From positions 2,046,001 to 2,110,000 of the forward strand of contig OZ244590.1 in NCBI GenBank assembly GCA_965218205.1: 64,000 nt of DNA. The letters run 5' to 3'. This DNA comes from CBDDCA01 sp965218205 (lineage in GTDB: Bacteria > Spirochaetota > Spirochaetia > WTKD01 > G963693115). Positions 36,786 through 47,100 of the stretch are shown here, piece after piece. Numbering within the stretch: the first letter of the stretch is position 1; every line of letters starts with the position of its first letter. The notes beneath the pieces are model-generated. The model was not told the origin of the DNA, made no database searches, and saw only the letters and a list, made by a program, of their open reading frames with translations. The translations under genes were made by a program, and so were the position numbers.

Positions 36786-36806
36786 GTATAAAAACATAAG
36801 ATATAA

Positions 36807-37409
36807 TCAGTCAACAGCAACAGGAGTGTGTATGTTCTCTCTATGAGAGGTATCATGCTCTTTGTGTGCATACTCTTTTTGTATAGGATGGGTATCGTTC
36901 TGACTACGCGTAGTATACGCATGTGTGCTTACATGAGTAGGTATGCTACTATGTAATTTCGCAGTGCGTATTGTTCTTTCTTGTATCCTCTGTTTTCTTC
37001 TGTACAGCTTTAATGAAACAAGCATACATTCTATCGCAAAACTTATAAAAAATAATATGCTATTTGAGACATAAAAACTTTCCTCAAACAAAATAAGTGT
37101 CCCTGGAGTATAGCTATTTCCTTTATTGAACATAGAATTTTCAAGTCGTATATAAAATTCATCGTCTGACACGAGACCTACACGATGTGCAAATACTTCC
37201 AAATATCGCTTGCTGTTTTCTGCTAAGGATATTTGTGCATCAAGGTCCTTTTGTATCTGTACAAGCTGATTATAGTTTTCTGTCATTCTCGCTACAATAT
37301 ACCTTTCTTGCATAAGAGACACTATTCCTGCACGACCTACAAGGAGCTGAAAGGAAAAAAAAATGATAAAAAAAGTACTTACAATAGTAAAAAAATTCAT
37401 TATACTCAT
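36807..37409 (-). CDS. septum formation initiator (DivIC/FtsB)-like membrane protein
   Basis: 200 aa. One N-terminal membrane helix (about residues 4-24) leads into a coiled coil (about 35-75) and a short V-S-D-D-E-F-Y-I-R-L segment, the layout of DivIC/FtsB proteins that bridge FtsL and FtsQ at the septum. Unlike those, it has a second membrane helix at about 113-135 and a polar His/Thr-rich tail. Start may be Met1 or Met4. The assignment is by architecture only. Confidence 0.55.
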   Translation of the reverse strand: MSIMNFFTIVSTFFIIFFSFQLLVGRAGIVSLMQERYIVARMTENYNQLVQIQKDLDAQISLAENSKRYLEVFAHRVGLVSDDEFYIRLENSMFNKGNSYTPGTLILFEESFYVSNSILFFISFAIECMLVSLKLYRRKQRIQERTIRTAKLHSSIPTHVSTHAYTTRSQNDTHPIQKEYAHKEHDTSHRENIHTPVAVD

Positions 37410-37541
37410 ACAGTATCGGCATAAAAAAGAAGAAAAAGTATAGTAAATAATACTAAAGAAATAAAAAATAATGCCGATTAAGGTAATAGTATAGTACTAA
37501 ACAATATATTAAACAACAAAAGTGAGGCTTCAATTTATATT

Positions 37542-38054
37542 ATGATGGAATTAGCAAGATTAAATGTTCATGAAACTCAAGAATTAAAACAAACGCAAAA
37601 CAATACAGAAGATGCCCATGACTTTACGCATGATATATTTCTCACTCCCCCAGAAATTCTCATTACAAAAGCATTACATCCCGACCAAAGCCCCTCTCAA
37701 CCTATGGTTAAGACTACAACTCCAACTACATACCAAACTACAGAACAACCTATAGCTAAAACTATAACTCAAACTACAGTGCAGAAAAAACATAGCTCTC
37801 TCCAATCATCCGTAGCAGAAAGCAATAATACAAAAAATACTCATGTACAGCACCACAAAACGCCTGTACATACAGCACAACAAAGTATGACTCCCCTTTC
37901 TTCTGTAAACATACAGGCCCACAATGATGCGGTGAAAGTACGATTAGATGAAATAAAAACAAGGCTCTCACGTATTAGTAGCAAAGTAAGCACCTATATC
38001 AACAGTAAATTTACATCGGTACACCAAAGACAAAAAATACTAAGAAAAAAATAA
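37542..38054 (+). CDS. low-complexity hypothetical protein, 170 aa
   Basis: Thr/Gln/Pro-rich middle (repeats of T-T-x-T-T) and a basic, helical C-terminus (V-R-L-D-E-I-K-T-R-L-S-R-I-S-S-K). No signal or membrane segment. It starts divergently from the septum-initiator-like gene and is followed closely by the DUF115 gene. Its place before that gene and its composition suggest an accessory or structural role; no function can be assigned. Confidence 0.55.
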   Translation: MMELARLNVHETQELKQTQNNTEDAHDFTHDIFLTPPEILITKALHPDQSPSQPMVKTTTPTTYQTTEQPIAKTITQTTVQKKHSSLQSSVAESNNTKNTHVQHHKTPVHTAQQSMTPLSSVNIQAHNDAVKVRLDEIKTRLSRISSKVSTYINSKFTSVHQRQKILRKK

Positions 38055-38089
38055 CACAAGAAAAGAATATGTTGCTATAGTAGTAGTAA

Positions 38090-39700
38090 GTGAACACAAT
38101 TAATCTTGACTTGCTCTATTCTAAAGAGGGGGAAATTGAAAGTTGTAAGATTAATAATCAATCATTGCATTCTAAGTATGCCCCCCACAAAGAAGCTCTA
38201 CGAGTCTTTACGCAGCAAAACCTTGATGTCGTAAAGACACAGACTCGCATTGTGCTTATAGGAGCTGCTTTACATTACGATATTCAAGCGATTCGCACAT
38301 TAAGTCCCAGTGCAAAAATTATTGCTGTGTATTTTCATAAAGAACTTGCTGCCCATAGTAACGCTGATATAGCTCTCTATTACGATAGCAATATCACAAC
38401 ACAACATGCTTTTTTACCACAACTAAAAAAAGCATTAGATCAATCGTTTCAATTACTCAGCAATCCTTCTCATACTGATATAGCAGTATGTTACTGGCCT
38501 ACTTCTATGCGCATATGGCAACAGCATTTTCAACAATGCCTTCATGATGTAAAAGAAACATTACAGCTCCACAGTTCTGAGACAAATACTATTCGTCATT
38601 TTCTGCCTCAATGGATACGTAATGCGTGTTACCATTTTCTGCATGTACAATCGTATGCAAGCATCAATGCAGAAACAAAACCTATAGTACTCGTTGCAGC
38701 TGGTCATTCTCTCAATGCTTTTCTTCCTGAAATACAGAGTGTTCGAAAAAACATATGCCTCGTGGCTCTCTCTTCATCCCTCCACTGTTTGCATAGTCAT
38801 GGCATCATCCCTGACATAGTAGTACATCAAGATGCAAGCTATTATGCACAACGACAGCTTCACTATTATTTTGACAAAAATGCTTCTTTGCTTGCTATGC
38901 CATTGAGTGCAGGAAGATTACACATTGCCTCAGACATAGCCCCTCTTCTCATTAACACTCATCAAGAGATGGAACAATTATTATCTTTTAATGAAGGCAT
39001 GAGCGTGCCTGCATATGCAACGGTACTTGGCACTGCTATAGATATATGCAGTACAGTAAGCTCTCATGAGATCATACTTGTCGGAGCAGATATGAGTATA
39101 GACTGTGCCTCTGCTCATTGCATTCCTCATTGTAATGTTGATGTACACAGCACCCACTACACATACAGTAGAGAACATATGCTATTGCAAGAATACTTAC
39201 AGAGCCATCATACACTTTCACAAAAACGCTTTGGCTACCCTCTAAAACAAAACAATGCACTCAAACAATATGCACAATGGTTTTCTCGCTGGAAAAACAA
39301 TAGTAAACATAGGTTGCTACATATTCTGCCTGAAAAAGAATCATCATTGCTTGGATTACACAGTTCTTCCTCTTTTCCACAATCTCTCTACACCGCTACT
39401 GATTTACAAAAAAACAAAAATAATATACAAGTTACCTATGCATCACGAAACACAACATTTACAGAACGAGTACACATACTACAAAAACATATCGCTCAAT
39501 GGGAACATGCTTCTCAACATACACAGCAAACTACTGCTTTACTAAGCCCTGTGAAAGAATTTTCTCCCCCTTCTTTACAGACACTCATCAAAGATATAAC
39601 ACATTACATAGGCAAAGAACGATGGAATAGCTTACTTGCTCATATAAAACATTCTCTTTCTTCTTCTGCAAAGACCAGCAATACCCTCAGTCCTACTTAA
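38090..39700 (+). CDS. DUF115 (MptE-like/motility accessory factor) protein
   Basis: 536 aa, GTG start with a TATAGT box 8 bases upstream. The central region fits the DUF115 fold: I-V-L-V-A-A-G-H-S-L (usually GxGPSL), an S-S-L-H-C-L-H-S-H-G-I-I-P-D segment, V-V-H-Q-D-A, and E-I-I-L-V-G-A-D-M-S-I. In flagellated bacteria these Maf-type proteins are linked to sugar transfer onto flagellin; spirochaetes have several. The first motif has Ala-Gly-His where Gly-x-Gly is usual. Its 3' end overlaps the convergent 5'-nucleotidase gene by 8 bases. Confidence 0.75.
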   Translation: MNTINLDLLYSKEGEIESCKINNQSLHSKYAPHKEALRVFTQQNLDVVKTQTRIVLIGAALHYDIQAIRTLSPSAKIIAVYFHKELAAHSNADIALYYDSNITTQHAFLPQLKKALDQSFQLLSNPSHTDIAVCYWPTSMRIWQQHFQQCLHDVKETLQLHSSETNTIRHFLPQWIRNACYHFLHVQSYASINAETKPIVLVAAGHSLNAFLPEIQSVRKNICLVALSSSLHCLHSHGIIPDIVVHQDASYYAQRQLHYYFDKNASLLAMPLSAGRLHIASDIAPLLINTHQEMEQLLSFNEGMSVPAYATVLGTAIDICSTVSSHEIILVGADMSIDCASAHCIPHCNVDVHSTHYTYSREHMLLQEYLQSHHTLSQKRFGYPLKQNNALKQYAQWFSRWKNNSKHRLLHILPEKESSLLGLHSSSSFPQSLYTATDLQKNKNNIQVTYASRNTTFTERVHILQKHIAQWEHASQHTQQTTALLSPVKEFSPPSLQTLIKDITHYIGKERWNSLLAHIKHSLSSSAKTSNTLSPT

Positions 39701-41495
39701 ATATAATGCGCCTCTGTCTTGTAGATGGATATGCCTCAGCGGTTATCAGAGACGATACGCCTCCATCTTCTTCCCTTGCACTAAGATAGTTTGCTAATGA
39801 CTGTTGGTATGTAGTGCCTAACAAAACATACTCAGCATCATGAAAAGGATATTGGTCTCCTCCTCGAGCAAGAAAATCAACAGTAGCAACAGACACACTT
39901 GGAGCAGAATTTACAACTGCACCATTTCGTACAATATAGCGTCCATCATCTAATCGCAAGGTAATAATTCGCTTTCCTTCTTGCACAACAGCATTTGTTT
40001 CGTTATCCAGTATCAACGGAGGCTGACTTGTATCAACTTCCATAAAAAAGCCACTAATTTGAGCAAAACGCCCTTTCGTATTTTCTACTTGGCTGACAGC
40101 ATTTTCCATGAGTAATTTTAACTGACTTGCAGATACGGTAGGGACTACTACAAGAAAATTAAGAAAAGGGAGCATAGTGAAAGTATCAAGTTCACTGATA
40201 GATTCACCTTTTTTTATTACTACACTGTTTCGTATGCCTCCTCCGTTTTGAAATGCAATATCTGGCTGTACCACTCCATACTCTTGATGAAGCTCCTTTG
40301 CTTGCCACAATAAAGCGTCTGCAACAAGAGAGCCTGCATTTGTTTCTTGCGTTCGTACTTTTTGTCGTGTGCCATCAAGAATAACTTCGGTGTTTGCTAA
40401 AATATTGTTTGCCATATTCTCTTCAAATTCCATAACAGGCACGAGAGCCTGTTGCATGACTGTGCTATCAAGTGCTACTGCATCACTTTGCTTACTACTA
40501 GGATCTGCTACCCGCACTATCTTGCCAGTAGGAATAGATACTATATCTCCTTTTGCATCAAAGGAAACTACAAGATTACCGACATATTGATATTTTCCGT
40601 TAGTAGTGATAATGGGTACATCTTTTCCCTTACTATCCTGTGCCATCATAGGATACTCATCGTATGCTTCACTCTCTTTATCATCTGGCAACAATATATC
40701 ATCTGGATTTGCAAGTAGCTCATTTCCTCCTCCTGCAATAACAATGTCCACATCGTATAGCTGTGATACAAGGGTTCTTTCTGCTTCTATGCCTTGTAAG
40801 TGAGAAACAAGAATAATTTTGTTCACTCCTAAGTCAATCAATTTATTTATCTCTGTTTGTACAATGAGGCGTAAATCACTCATAATCTTTACTCTACGAG
40901 GAGATGAGATAGCAGCAAGCTCAATGGTCGTTGCTCCAACAATACCAAAATGGGCATTATTAGATTCTACTACTACACTTGGAGCAATACGTCCTTCTTC
41001 ATATAACTGAAAAAGAGTAGGTTCTTGTGAAAAATCTAAATTTGCAGACAAAAAAGGAGTAGTGTGTTCTACTTCATTGATAAAATCTGCAAGTACATCA
41101 GGACCAAAATCAAAGTCATGGTTACCAAGAATAATGGCATCATATTCTATAGCATTCAATACTTTTGCGTCATAAAAAATATTATTTCTCATAGAAGCTG
41201 CAAATATTGTGCCTGCTAAAAAATTATCTCCTGCAGAGAGTGTTAATGTTGCATGTCCTGCTTCTTCTGCTGTAGAACGTAACTGATGCAACAACGTAAC
41301 AAAAGCCGCTGCATTTCCATACCCATCCTTAGAGGTAAGATAACTTTCTCCATCATTATTATGAAATATACTCACAGTCACTGGGCCGTCTTTAGGATAA
41401 GAGCCTTGCTGCTCTCTCAGTGCGGCACTTTGAAACACGAGTACACACAATACCAATACACTATACATCATTATTTTTTTTACTATATTTCTCAT
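39693..41495 (-). CDS. secreted 5'-nucleotidase/metallophosphoesterase
   Basis: 600 aa from the ATG preceded by AGGAG; a GTG two codons earlier overlaps that site. Signal peptide of about 25 residues, then a calcineurin-like phosphoesterase domain: HNNDGES (the D-x-H motif appears as D-G-E, a known variant), SAGDNF, GNHDFD (about 124-129), VSHLQG, then a 5'-nucleotidase C-terminal domain with N-G-G-G-I-R and L-P-F-L-N. It would release phosphate and nucleoside from extracellular nucleotides in the periplasm or at the cell surface. Confidence 0.88.
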   Translation of the reverse strand: MRNIVKKIMMYSVLVLCVLVFQSAALREQQGSYPKDGPVTVSIFHNNDGESYLTSKDGYGNAAAFVTLLHQLRSTAEEAGHATLTLSAGDNFLAGTIFAASMRNNIFYDAKVLNAIEYDAIILGNHDFDFGPDVLADFINEVEHTTPFLSANLDFSQEPTLFQLYEEGRIAPSVVVESNNAHFGIVGATTIELAAISSPRRVKIMSDLRLIVQTEINKLIDLGVNKIILVSHLQGIEAERTLVSQLYDVDIVIAGGGNELLANPDDILLPDDKESEAYDEYPMMAQDSKGKDVPIITTNGKYQYVGNLVVSFDAKGDIVSIPTGKIVRVADPSSKQSDAVALDSTVMQQALVPVMEFEENMANNILANTEVILDGTRQKVRTQETNAGSLVADALLWQAKELHQEYGVVQPDIAFQNGGGIRNSVVIKKGESISELDTFTMLPFLNFLVVVPTVSASQLKLLMENAVSQVENTKGRFAQISGFFMEVDTSQPPLILDNETNAVVQEGKRIITLRLDDGRYIVRNGAVVNSAPSVSVATVDFLARGGDQYPFHDAEYVLLGTTYQQSLANYLSAREEDGGVSSLITAEAYPSTRQRRIIFK

Positions 41496-41538
41496 ATTCA
41501 CTCCTATGTTTTATTATTCTATATACCACATACATATG

Positions 41539-41548
41539 CCATATATGG
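41539..41548. promoter_or_regulatory. palindrome upstream of tandem gene 1
   Basis: CCATATATGG, located about 50 bases before the start. The matching site before the second copy reads TCATATATGA, so both arms have changed together. Confidence 0.4.
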
Positions 41549-41598
41549 TAATTCTTTCTCCTTCATTAGTATACTAAAAATATCAAAATGAGTATACT

Positions 41599-42573
41599 AT
41601 GAGCATGAAACATACAACACCATATTTTTTTACAAAAGTATTGCATCGCCATACTTTTATTTTTACGGTATTTTGCTCTACACTAGCATTGTTCATTGTA
41701 TCTCAACAACAGCTCCTTATTGCAGCCCCACAAGATGAACAAGCAACAGATACTTCACCCACACAATCTCCCACTATGAGCATAAAAATTGACCTAAGTG
41801 ATGATCTTGGAGAAAGAGAACAACAGCTCTTTTCTGATATTCAAAGTAATCAAGAGGCATTACTCAGCAAAAACAGTGATACATCAGATGCATATATACA
41901 GTCATATGGCACTAGGTACAAAGAGACAATGCTAGTACTATACCCTGCTACAAGAAATGTATTATATATGGCATATCCTGATATTCCAAATAGTTCCCCT
42001 ATTACAACATATGTAGATAATTTTGAGCATTCATTTAGGAAAGAAGCAGCAACAACAAATCAAGAGTATTATGATTTTGTTCGAGACAGAGGATACCCTG
42101 GAGCTCTCTCAATTAGGCACACGCTACTATTTGAAGTGCCATTTTACTCCGATGAACTTCGTATTGTCAACTTTTACAACACTATGGCAACAATGGTAAA
42201 CAGTGGTAGAAATACTGTTACTGTATTTCTTTTTTTACAAGATGGAACGGAGCTTGAACAAAACGATATATTCATCAATTACGACGAAGCTCTTGCGTTT
42301 ATTGCAGAAACTATGATCGCTCATCTTATGCAAACACATAGCACAGAAGAAGATTCACTCCTTTCTGATAAGAAATGGATACAAGAAGGGGCTGCTCCTA
42401 CAGCAGAAAACTATAATAACAAACTTTCCTTTACACAGAATGCTGATCTTGTTGTGTTTTATAACAAGTACCAAGTTGCTGCTGGAGCAAACGGAATAAT
42501 AGAACATTCTATACCCTACAGTACTATAGAACCATTTCTCAGTAATACAATAAAAAAGCTACTGAAAAAATAA
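41599..42573 (+). CDS. secreted hypothetical protein, tandem copy 1
   Basis: 324 aa. N-terminal export signal (F-I-F-T-V-F-C-S-T-L-A-L-F-I-V then A-A-P-Q-D-E). The mature part has conserved blocks shared with the next gene: MLVLYPATRNVLYMAYPDIP, F-Y-S-D-E-L-R-I-V, LQDGTELEQ and EALAFIAETM. No recognised family. The upstream region is also duplicated, including TATACT and a small palindrome, so each copy has its own promoter. Confidence 0.65.
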   Translation: MSMKHTTPYFFTKVLHRHTFIFTVFCSTLALFIVSQQQLLIAAPQDEQATDTSPTQSPTMSIKIDLSDDLGEREQQLFSDIQSNQEALLSKNSDTSDAYIQSYGTRYKETMLVLYPATRNVLYMAYPDIPNSSPITTYVDNFEHSFRKEAATTNQEYYDFVRDRGYPGALSIRHTLLFEVPFYSDELRIVNFYNTMATMVNSGRNTVTVFLFLQDGTELEQNDIFINYDEALAFIAETMIAHLMQTHSTEEDSLLSDKKWIQEGAAPTAENYNNKLSFTQNADLVVFYNKYQVAAGANGIIEHSIPYSTIEPFLSNTIKKLLKK

Positions 42574-42608
42574 GCAATACTCTTTTTACCATGTCTTGTC
42601 ATTATATA

Positions 42609-42622
42609 TATCATATATGATA
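42609..42622. promoter_or_regulatory. 14-bp palindrome upstream of tandem gene 2
   Basis: TATCATATATGATA, at the position corresponding to CCATATATGG before copy 1. Conserved symmetry with changed bases supports a binding site or hairpin. Confidence 0.4.
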
Positions 42623-42669
42623 ATTTTTCTCTTTCATTAGTATACTAAAAATATCAAAATGAGTATACT

Positions 42670-43641
42670 ATGAGCATGAAACATACACCATATTTTTTTA
42701 CAAAAGTATTGCATCGCCATACTTTTATTTTCACAGTATTTTGCTCTACACTAGCATTGTTCATTGTATCTCAACAACAGCTCCTTATTGCAGCCCCACA
42801 AGATGAACAAGCAACAGATTCTTCATCCCCACAATCTCCCAATGCGATCATAAAAATTGATATGAGTGATGATCTTGGAGAAAGAGAACAACAGCTCTTT
42901 TCTCATCTTCAAAATAATCAAGATGCCTTACTCAGCAAAAACAGTAATACATCAGATGTGTACATGCAGTCATATGGCACTCAGTACAAAGAAACAATGC
43001 TAGTACTGTACCCTGCTACAAGAAATGTATTATATATGGCATATCCTGATATTCCAAATAGTCCCTCTATTACAACATATACAGATACTCTTGAGCATAT
43101 GTTTAGAGTAGAAGCAGCAGAAGCAAATCAAGGATTTTATGATTTTTTTCGAGATACAGGAGAGTTTGGAGCGTCTTTCTCACTGAGACATGAGTTATTA
43201 TTTGAAGTGCCATTTTACTCCGATGAACTTCGTATTGTCAGCTTTCGCAATACTCTGGCAACACGGTCAAATAATGGCAGCACTGCTGTTATTGTATTTC
43301 TTCTCTTACAAGATGGAACGGAGCTTGAACAAAAAGATATATTTATCAACTACAACGAGGCTCTTGCGTTTATTGCAGAAACTATAGCAGCTAATCTTAT
43401 ACAAACATATATCACAGAAGACGTGCTTTCTTCTTATACGAGATGGATACAAGAAGGTACTGCTCCCACAGAAGAAAACTATAATAAAAATATTGCTTTT
43501 ACACAAAATGCTGATCTTCTTGTGTACTACGACAAGTACCAAGTCATTGCTGGATCGGAAGGAATAATACAAAGTTCTATACCTTACAGTACTATAGAAC
43601 CATTTCTCAGTAATACAATAAAAAAGCTACTGAAAAAATAA
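42670..43641 (+). CDS. secreted hypothetical protein, tandem copy 2
   Basis: 323 aa, closely similar to the preceding gene over its full length; the signal peptide and the last 20 residues are nearly identical and the central loop (around residues 140-200) is the most divergent. Recent tandem duplication with diversification of the middle. Ends at a strong terminator (43676-43720). Function unknown; exported. Confidence 0.65.
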   Translation: MSMKHTPYFFTKVLHRHTFIFTVFCSTLALFIVSQQQLLIAAPQDEQATDSSSPQSPNAIIKIDMSDDLGEREQQLFSHLQNNQDALLSKNSNTSDVYMQSYGTQYKETMLVLYPATRNVLYMAYPDIPNSPSITTYTDTLEHMFRVEAAEANQGFYDFFRDTGEFGASFSLRHELLFEVPFYSDELRIVSFRNTLATRSNNGSTAVIVFLLLQDGTELEQKDIFINYNEALAFIAETIAANLIQTYITEDVLSSYTRWIQEGTAPTEENYNKNIAFTQNADLLVYYDKYQVIAGSEGIIQSSIPYSTIEPFLSNTIKKLLKK

Positions 43642-43675
43642 GCAATACTCTTTTTACATTTTTTGTATTCTCACG

Positions 43676-43720
43676 CCCTAGCAAGAAGTATCTACACTTT
43701 TTGTTAGGGTTTTATTTTTT
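43676..43720 (+). terminator. intrinsic terminator after tandem copy 2
   Basis: CCCTAGCAAGAAGT pairs with ACTTTTTGTTAGGG (two G-U pairs) and is followed by TTTTATTTTTT. Ends the transcript of the secreted protein pair. Confidence 0.8.
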
Positions 43721-43732
43721 TCTAAAAACAAA

Positions 43733-43791
43733 ATCTTATTTTTTGACAACTGCTGAAGCCTTCGGTATTGTGCTTAATCCTTGAATCTGCA
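43733..43791 (-). repeat. interspersed repeat, copy D (long)
   Basis: About 59 bp matching copy C. It directly adjoins the 3' end of an hsdS remnant. On the minus strand it encodes L-Q-I-Q-G-L-S-T-I-P-K-A-S-A-V-V-K-K-stop. Confidence 0.65.
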
Positions 43792-43795
43792 ATTT

Positions 43796-43924
43796 TTACA
43801 CAAACATCTTTTGTAATAGGCCTTTCTTGTACTGCTTTGTAAGTACTACTTGTTTCTGTGTGAGCGATATTTTTGTGTCAAGGCTCTGCAGAAAAGAGCC
43901 TATCTTTTGTTGTTCGGTGTACTT
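43796..43924 (-). pseudogene. C-terminal remnant of a type I restriction specificity subunit
   Basis: Forty-two codons to a TAA encode the typical HsdS end: Y-T-E-Q-Q-K-I-G-S-F-L-Q-S-L-D followed by a helix and the terminal K-K-G-L-L-Q-K-M-F-V. An in-frame stop lies just upstream and no target-recognition domain remains. No hsdM or hsdR is adjacent, so it is debris of a lost system. Confidence 0.75.
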
Positions 43925-44054
43925 TTACCATCTCGTATGAACCCCCAAAATCCATGACAGTAATTATACTATCATGGAAATAACAAATAAAAACAAAAAA
44001 ATACAGATATATGATTCCTTCTAAGCGTATCTCTATTATTAGCTTTGCTTATGC
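43925..44054. other. remaining gap, nothing coding seen
   Basis: AT-rich sequence between the hsdS remnant and the stem-loop of lipoprotein copy 3. No open frame with a ribosome site and no further repeat noticed. Confidence 0.5.
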
Positions 44055-44091
44055 CCTATAGCAAGAAAGAGCTACCCTTTCTTGCTATAGG
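44055..44091. terminator. 15-bp stem-loop at the 3' end of lipoprotein copy 3
   Basis: CCTATAGCAAGAAAG, 7-base loop, CTTTCTTGCTATAGG. The core stem is the same as at 12300-12334 after copy 1, showing that the 3' flanks of the two genes were copied with them. Confidence 0.65.
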
Positions 44092-44108
44092 TATGTATGT
44101 ATCTTCTA

Positions 44109-47100
44109 TTATGAGGTACATTCTGGATCATTTTTACCCTTTGGAAACCAATCTGTTTTTTTTGCCATAGCTGAATTTTGGAAATCACCATTATTTACTA
44201 CTACTTTACACATTTTCCACGAGTATAAATTTTTATAAAATGCAGAAGCGTTATAAAAGACAAAATTAAAGCTTGTAACATTACCTACATTCCAACCTGA
44301 TATATCCTGATTAAACTTACTTGCGTCTCTAAACATAAGATCCATATCAGTAACCTTACGCGTATCCCAATCTCCTATATCTTTATTAAAAGCACTTGCT
44401 CTATTGAACATAGAAGTCATATCAGTAACTTTGCTTACATCCCAACTTCCTATGTTTTGATTAAAAATGCTTGCAGAATTAAAAATACCTGCCATATCTC
44501 TTACCTTACTGGTGTTCCACTGTGTTATATCCCCATTAAAAGTACTATCGCCATTAAATAACTCTCTCATATCAGTAATGGCACTCGTATCTATCATGTT
44601 GAGATTGGGGCTAGGGTTATTGTTTCCTCCCGAACTTTGCCTTGTTTTTTCTGCAGTGATAATAGCTTTGAGTGCTGTCTTTGTTGTTGGTCTGTAATAG
44701 CTCGCTACTTCGCTTGGGAGTTTCACCAGTCCTGTCTCTACATTGATAGTTGCAAGTACCTTTTGTCCCGAGTTTGCTCCCGAAGTAATGGTACATTCCA
44801 CTACTCCATAGCTATACTCAGTGATAGAAGTATCATGTTCGTTTGATTTATTTGCTGTGCCTGTTATTGTTACTGTATTGGTATTTTTTGCAAATGTTAC
44901 TGTTAAGCCTGTTTCTTGCTTGAGGGTGCTGTTATCGTTATCTATTGTGCTTTCATCACAGGTAAAGGTAAGCCCATTAGGAATACTGTTAAGTACTCTC
45001 GTTGTATGTGCTGATGTTGGTGCTGAGCCTACTGTTGCTGAAACCTTTGTGGCATTTCCTATTACTACTGTTGGGGTGCTGGCAGAGACTGCTGTTGCTT
45101 CTGCTGATACCTTTGTCTTTTTGAGGCTGTTTACTGCTACTGCGGTGATATAGTATTTTGTATTCAATCGTAGGTTGCGTATTGTATAGCTTGTTGCTCC
45201 TGTTGGCACATCGTCTTTTTCTGCTCCTACTTGTGCATCGCTTGCTGCTTGTGCTTGTGTTTTTACTGTTGCTCCATTTATGTTTGTATTTGAGGCTATA
45301 TAGTATACTTTGTAATCTATTTGATTATCTCTGAGAGTAGTTGTTCCGTCTTCTGTTGTTCCTTTTACGGTTGGGGCTGTTATGGTAAGCACTATGGTTG
45401 CTCCTTGTGCATTTGCTTGTATGGTGGGCTTTCCTGGTGCTCCATAGGCTTCTTTTGCGATAAACTCTTTGCGAACACCTCTTGATTCTTTGTTAGGATC
45501 GGTGCTGTTTACTGCTTGCACTACTATTTCATAGCTTGTGCCTACTGTCAATCCTGTCAGAGTGCTGTTGGTTGTTCCTGCTGCTGTTGTTGTGGGGCTT
45601 CCTCCTGCTGCTATTATTATCTCTGCTATTGTCCTCTGTGAACTACCATTTTTTGCTACTTTGTATACTTTGTACGATACTTGTGCTACTGCTAGGGTGT
45701 CTCCTGTGTCTGTTTTGTGGCTTGCAGTAAGGCTGGGGGCTGCCCACGATAGCGTTGCATTCCTTCCTTCTACTCCTTTTACTTGTATGTTGCTTACTTC
45801 TGCGGGATCTGTCGCTTTTGATACGGTTGTTACTGTTGCCACTGTCGATACTGCTTTTTTGCTTGGGTCTGTTTTTATGGCTACTTCTACTACAAAGTGA
45901 TACTTTGTTGCTCCTTTTATTGCTACTGTTGGGGTTGTCACGCCTATACTGCTAAGGGCTGGTACTGTGTACACTCCGTTCCTTGCTGTGCCTATGGTTA
46001 CTTTTCTGCCTCTTTGTACTTCTGCTACTGTTGGGGTTGTGTCTTTCTGTAAGCCATACACGGTGTATACTAGCTCATCATTGCTGGTTACTGTTGTGCC
46101 GTCTTTGTTTTTTGCTCCTGTTATTGTGCTTAATTGCGTGAGTACTAGCTTTATTGTTCCTGTTGTGTTTGTTGATTGTGATACTACTAGCTTGTTTGCT
46201 AAGGACGAGGTAGGGGCTGTTGCTTTTGATCTGGGGATGGTGCTCAGTTCTAGTGTTTGTATCAGTGCGGGGTCTTTGTTTTGTGCTTTCTTTGTGGTAG
46301 AAGGGTTGAGGCTATTTATTGCTTCTATGCCTATGGTGTATACTGCTCCTTTTGTTCCTATAAATGTTCCTCGTAAAGTGCTACTTCCTGCTATGTTTTG
46401 TGTTTGTACTCCTGTTATTGCTTTTATTTCTGCTATTGTTTTAGTACTCTGGTCTCCTGCTACTATGTATACTTTGTATTGTATCTGTGCTTGTGTGAGT
46501 GGTCTGTCATTGGGTGCTTTGTGGTCATTGGTAATTGTTCCTTTTTCAAACTCGTACTGTACGGTATCGCTTGTTTCTGTTGATTCTGCAATAAGCAGAG
46601 TGAGGCTTTCTGGTGCGGGCGGGACAGTGGATATTGCATCATATACTGCTACTTTGTCAGTGAGTGTTGTTGGGGGGCTTACTCTGTTATTTTCTACTGT
46701 GAGAAACGTAAAGCTATATTGTTTTGCAGTTGCTTGTGTTGCTGATACTTCTATGCCATCTGCTATGCCAAAGCTAATGGTGGTTGCGGTACTTGTTATG
46801 CTTTTTTCTGCTATCAGTGTAGTGCTATCGTACATACGCAGGGTGTAGTACTTATTTGATCCAGGTGCTTGCGTAAAGGTTGCTTTTATTTGTATTGCTC
46901 CTGTTGTTGTAACGAGGGCGGGCTTGCTTTGAAAGAGTTCTGCTGAGGGTGCTGTGAGTGGGGTAGGTGTTGTTATGTCTTGTGGAGTTGATGTGCTTTT
47001 GTTTTCTGAGTAGTCTATTGCTTGTATTGTTACTGTGTATGTTTTTCCTTGTGTGAGTTCTTCGACAGAGAGTGATGTTGTGGGATAGGCTATTTTTTTC

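Noticed and set aside
38090..41501. The 8-base convergent overlap of the DUF115 and nucleotidase genes as something unusual
   Set aside because: Short convergent overlaps are common in compact genomes.
45967..46848. Long open frame (293 codons) on the strand opposite lipoprotein copy 3
   Set aside because: It and many similar frames opposite copies 1 and 2 follow from the Thr/Ala/Ser-rich codon pattern of the repeats. None has a ribosome site or a sensible protein, and the sense frame has clear domains.
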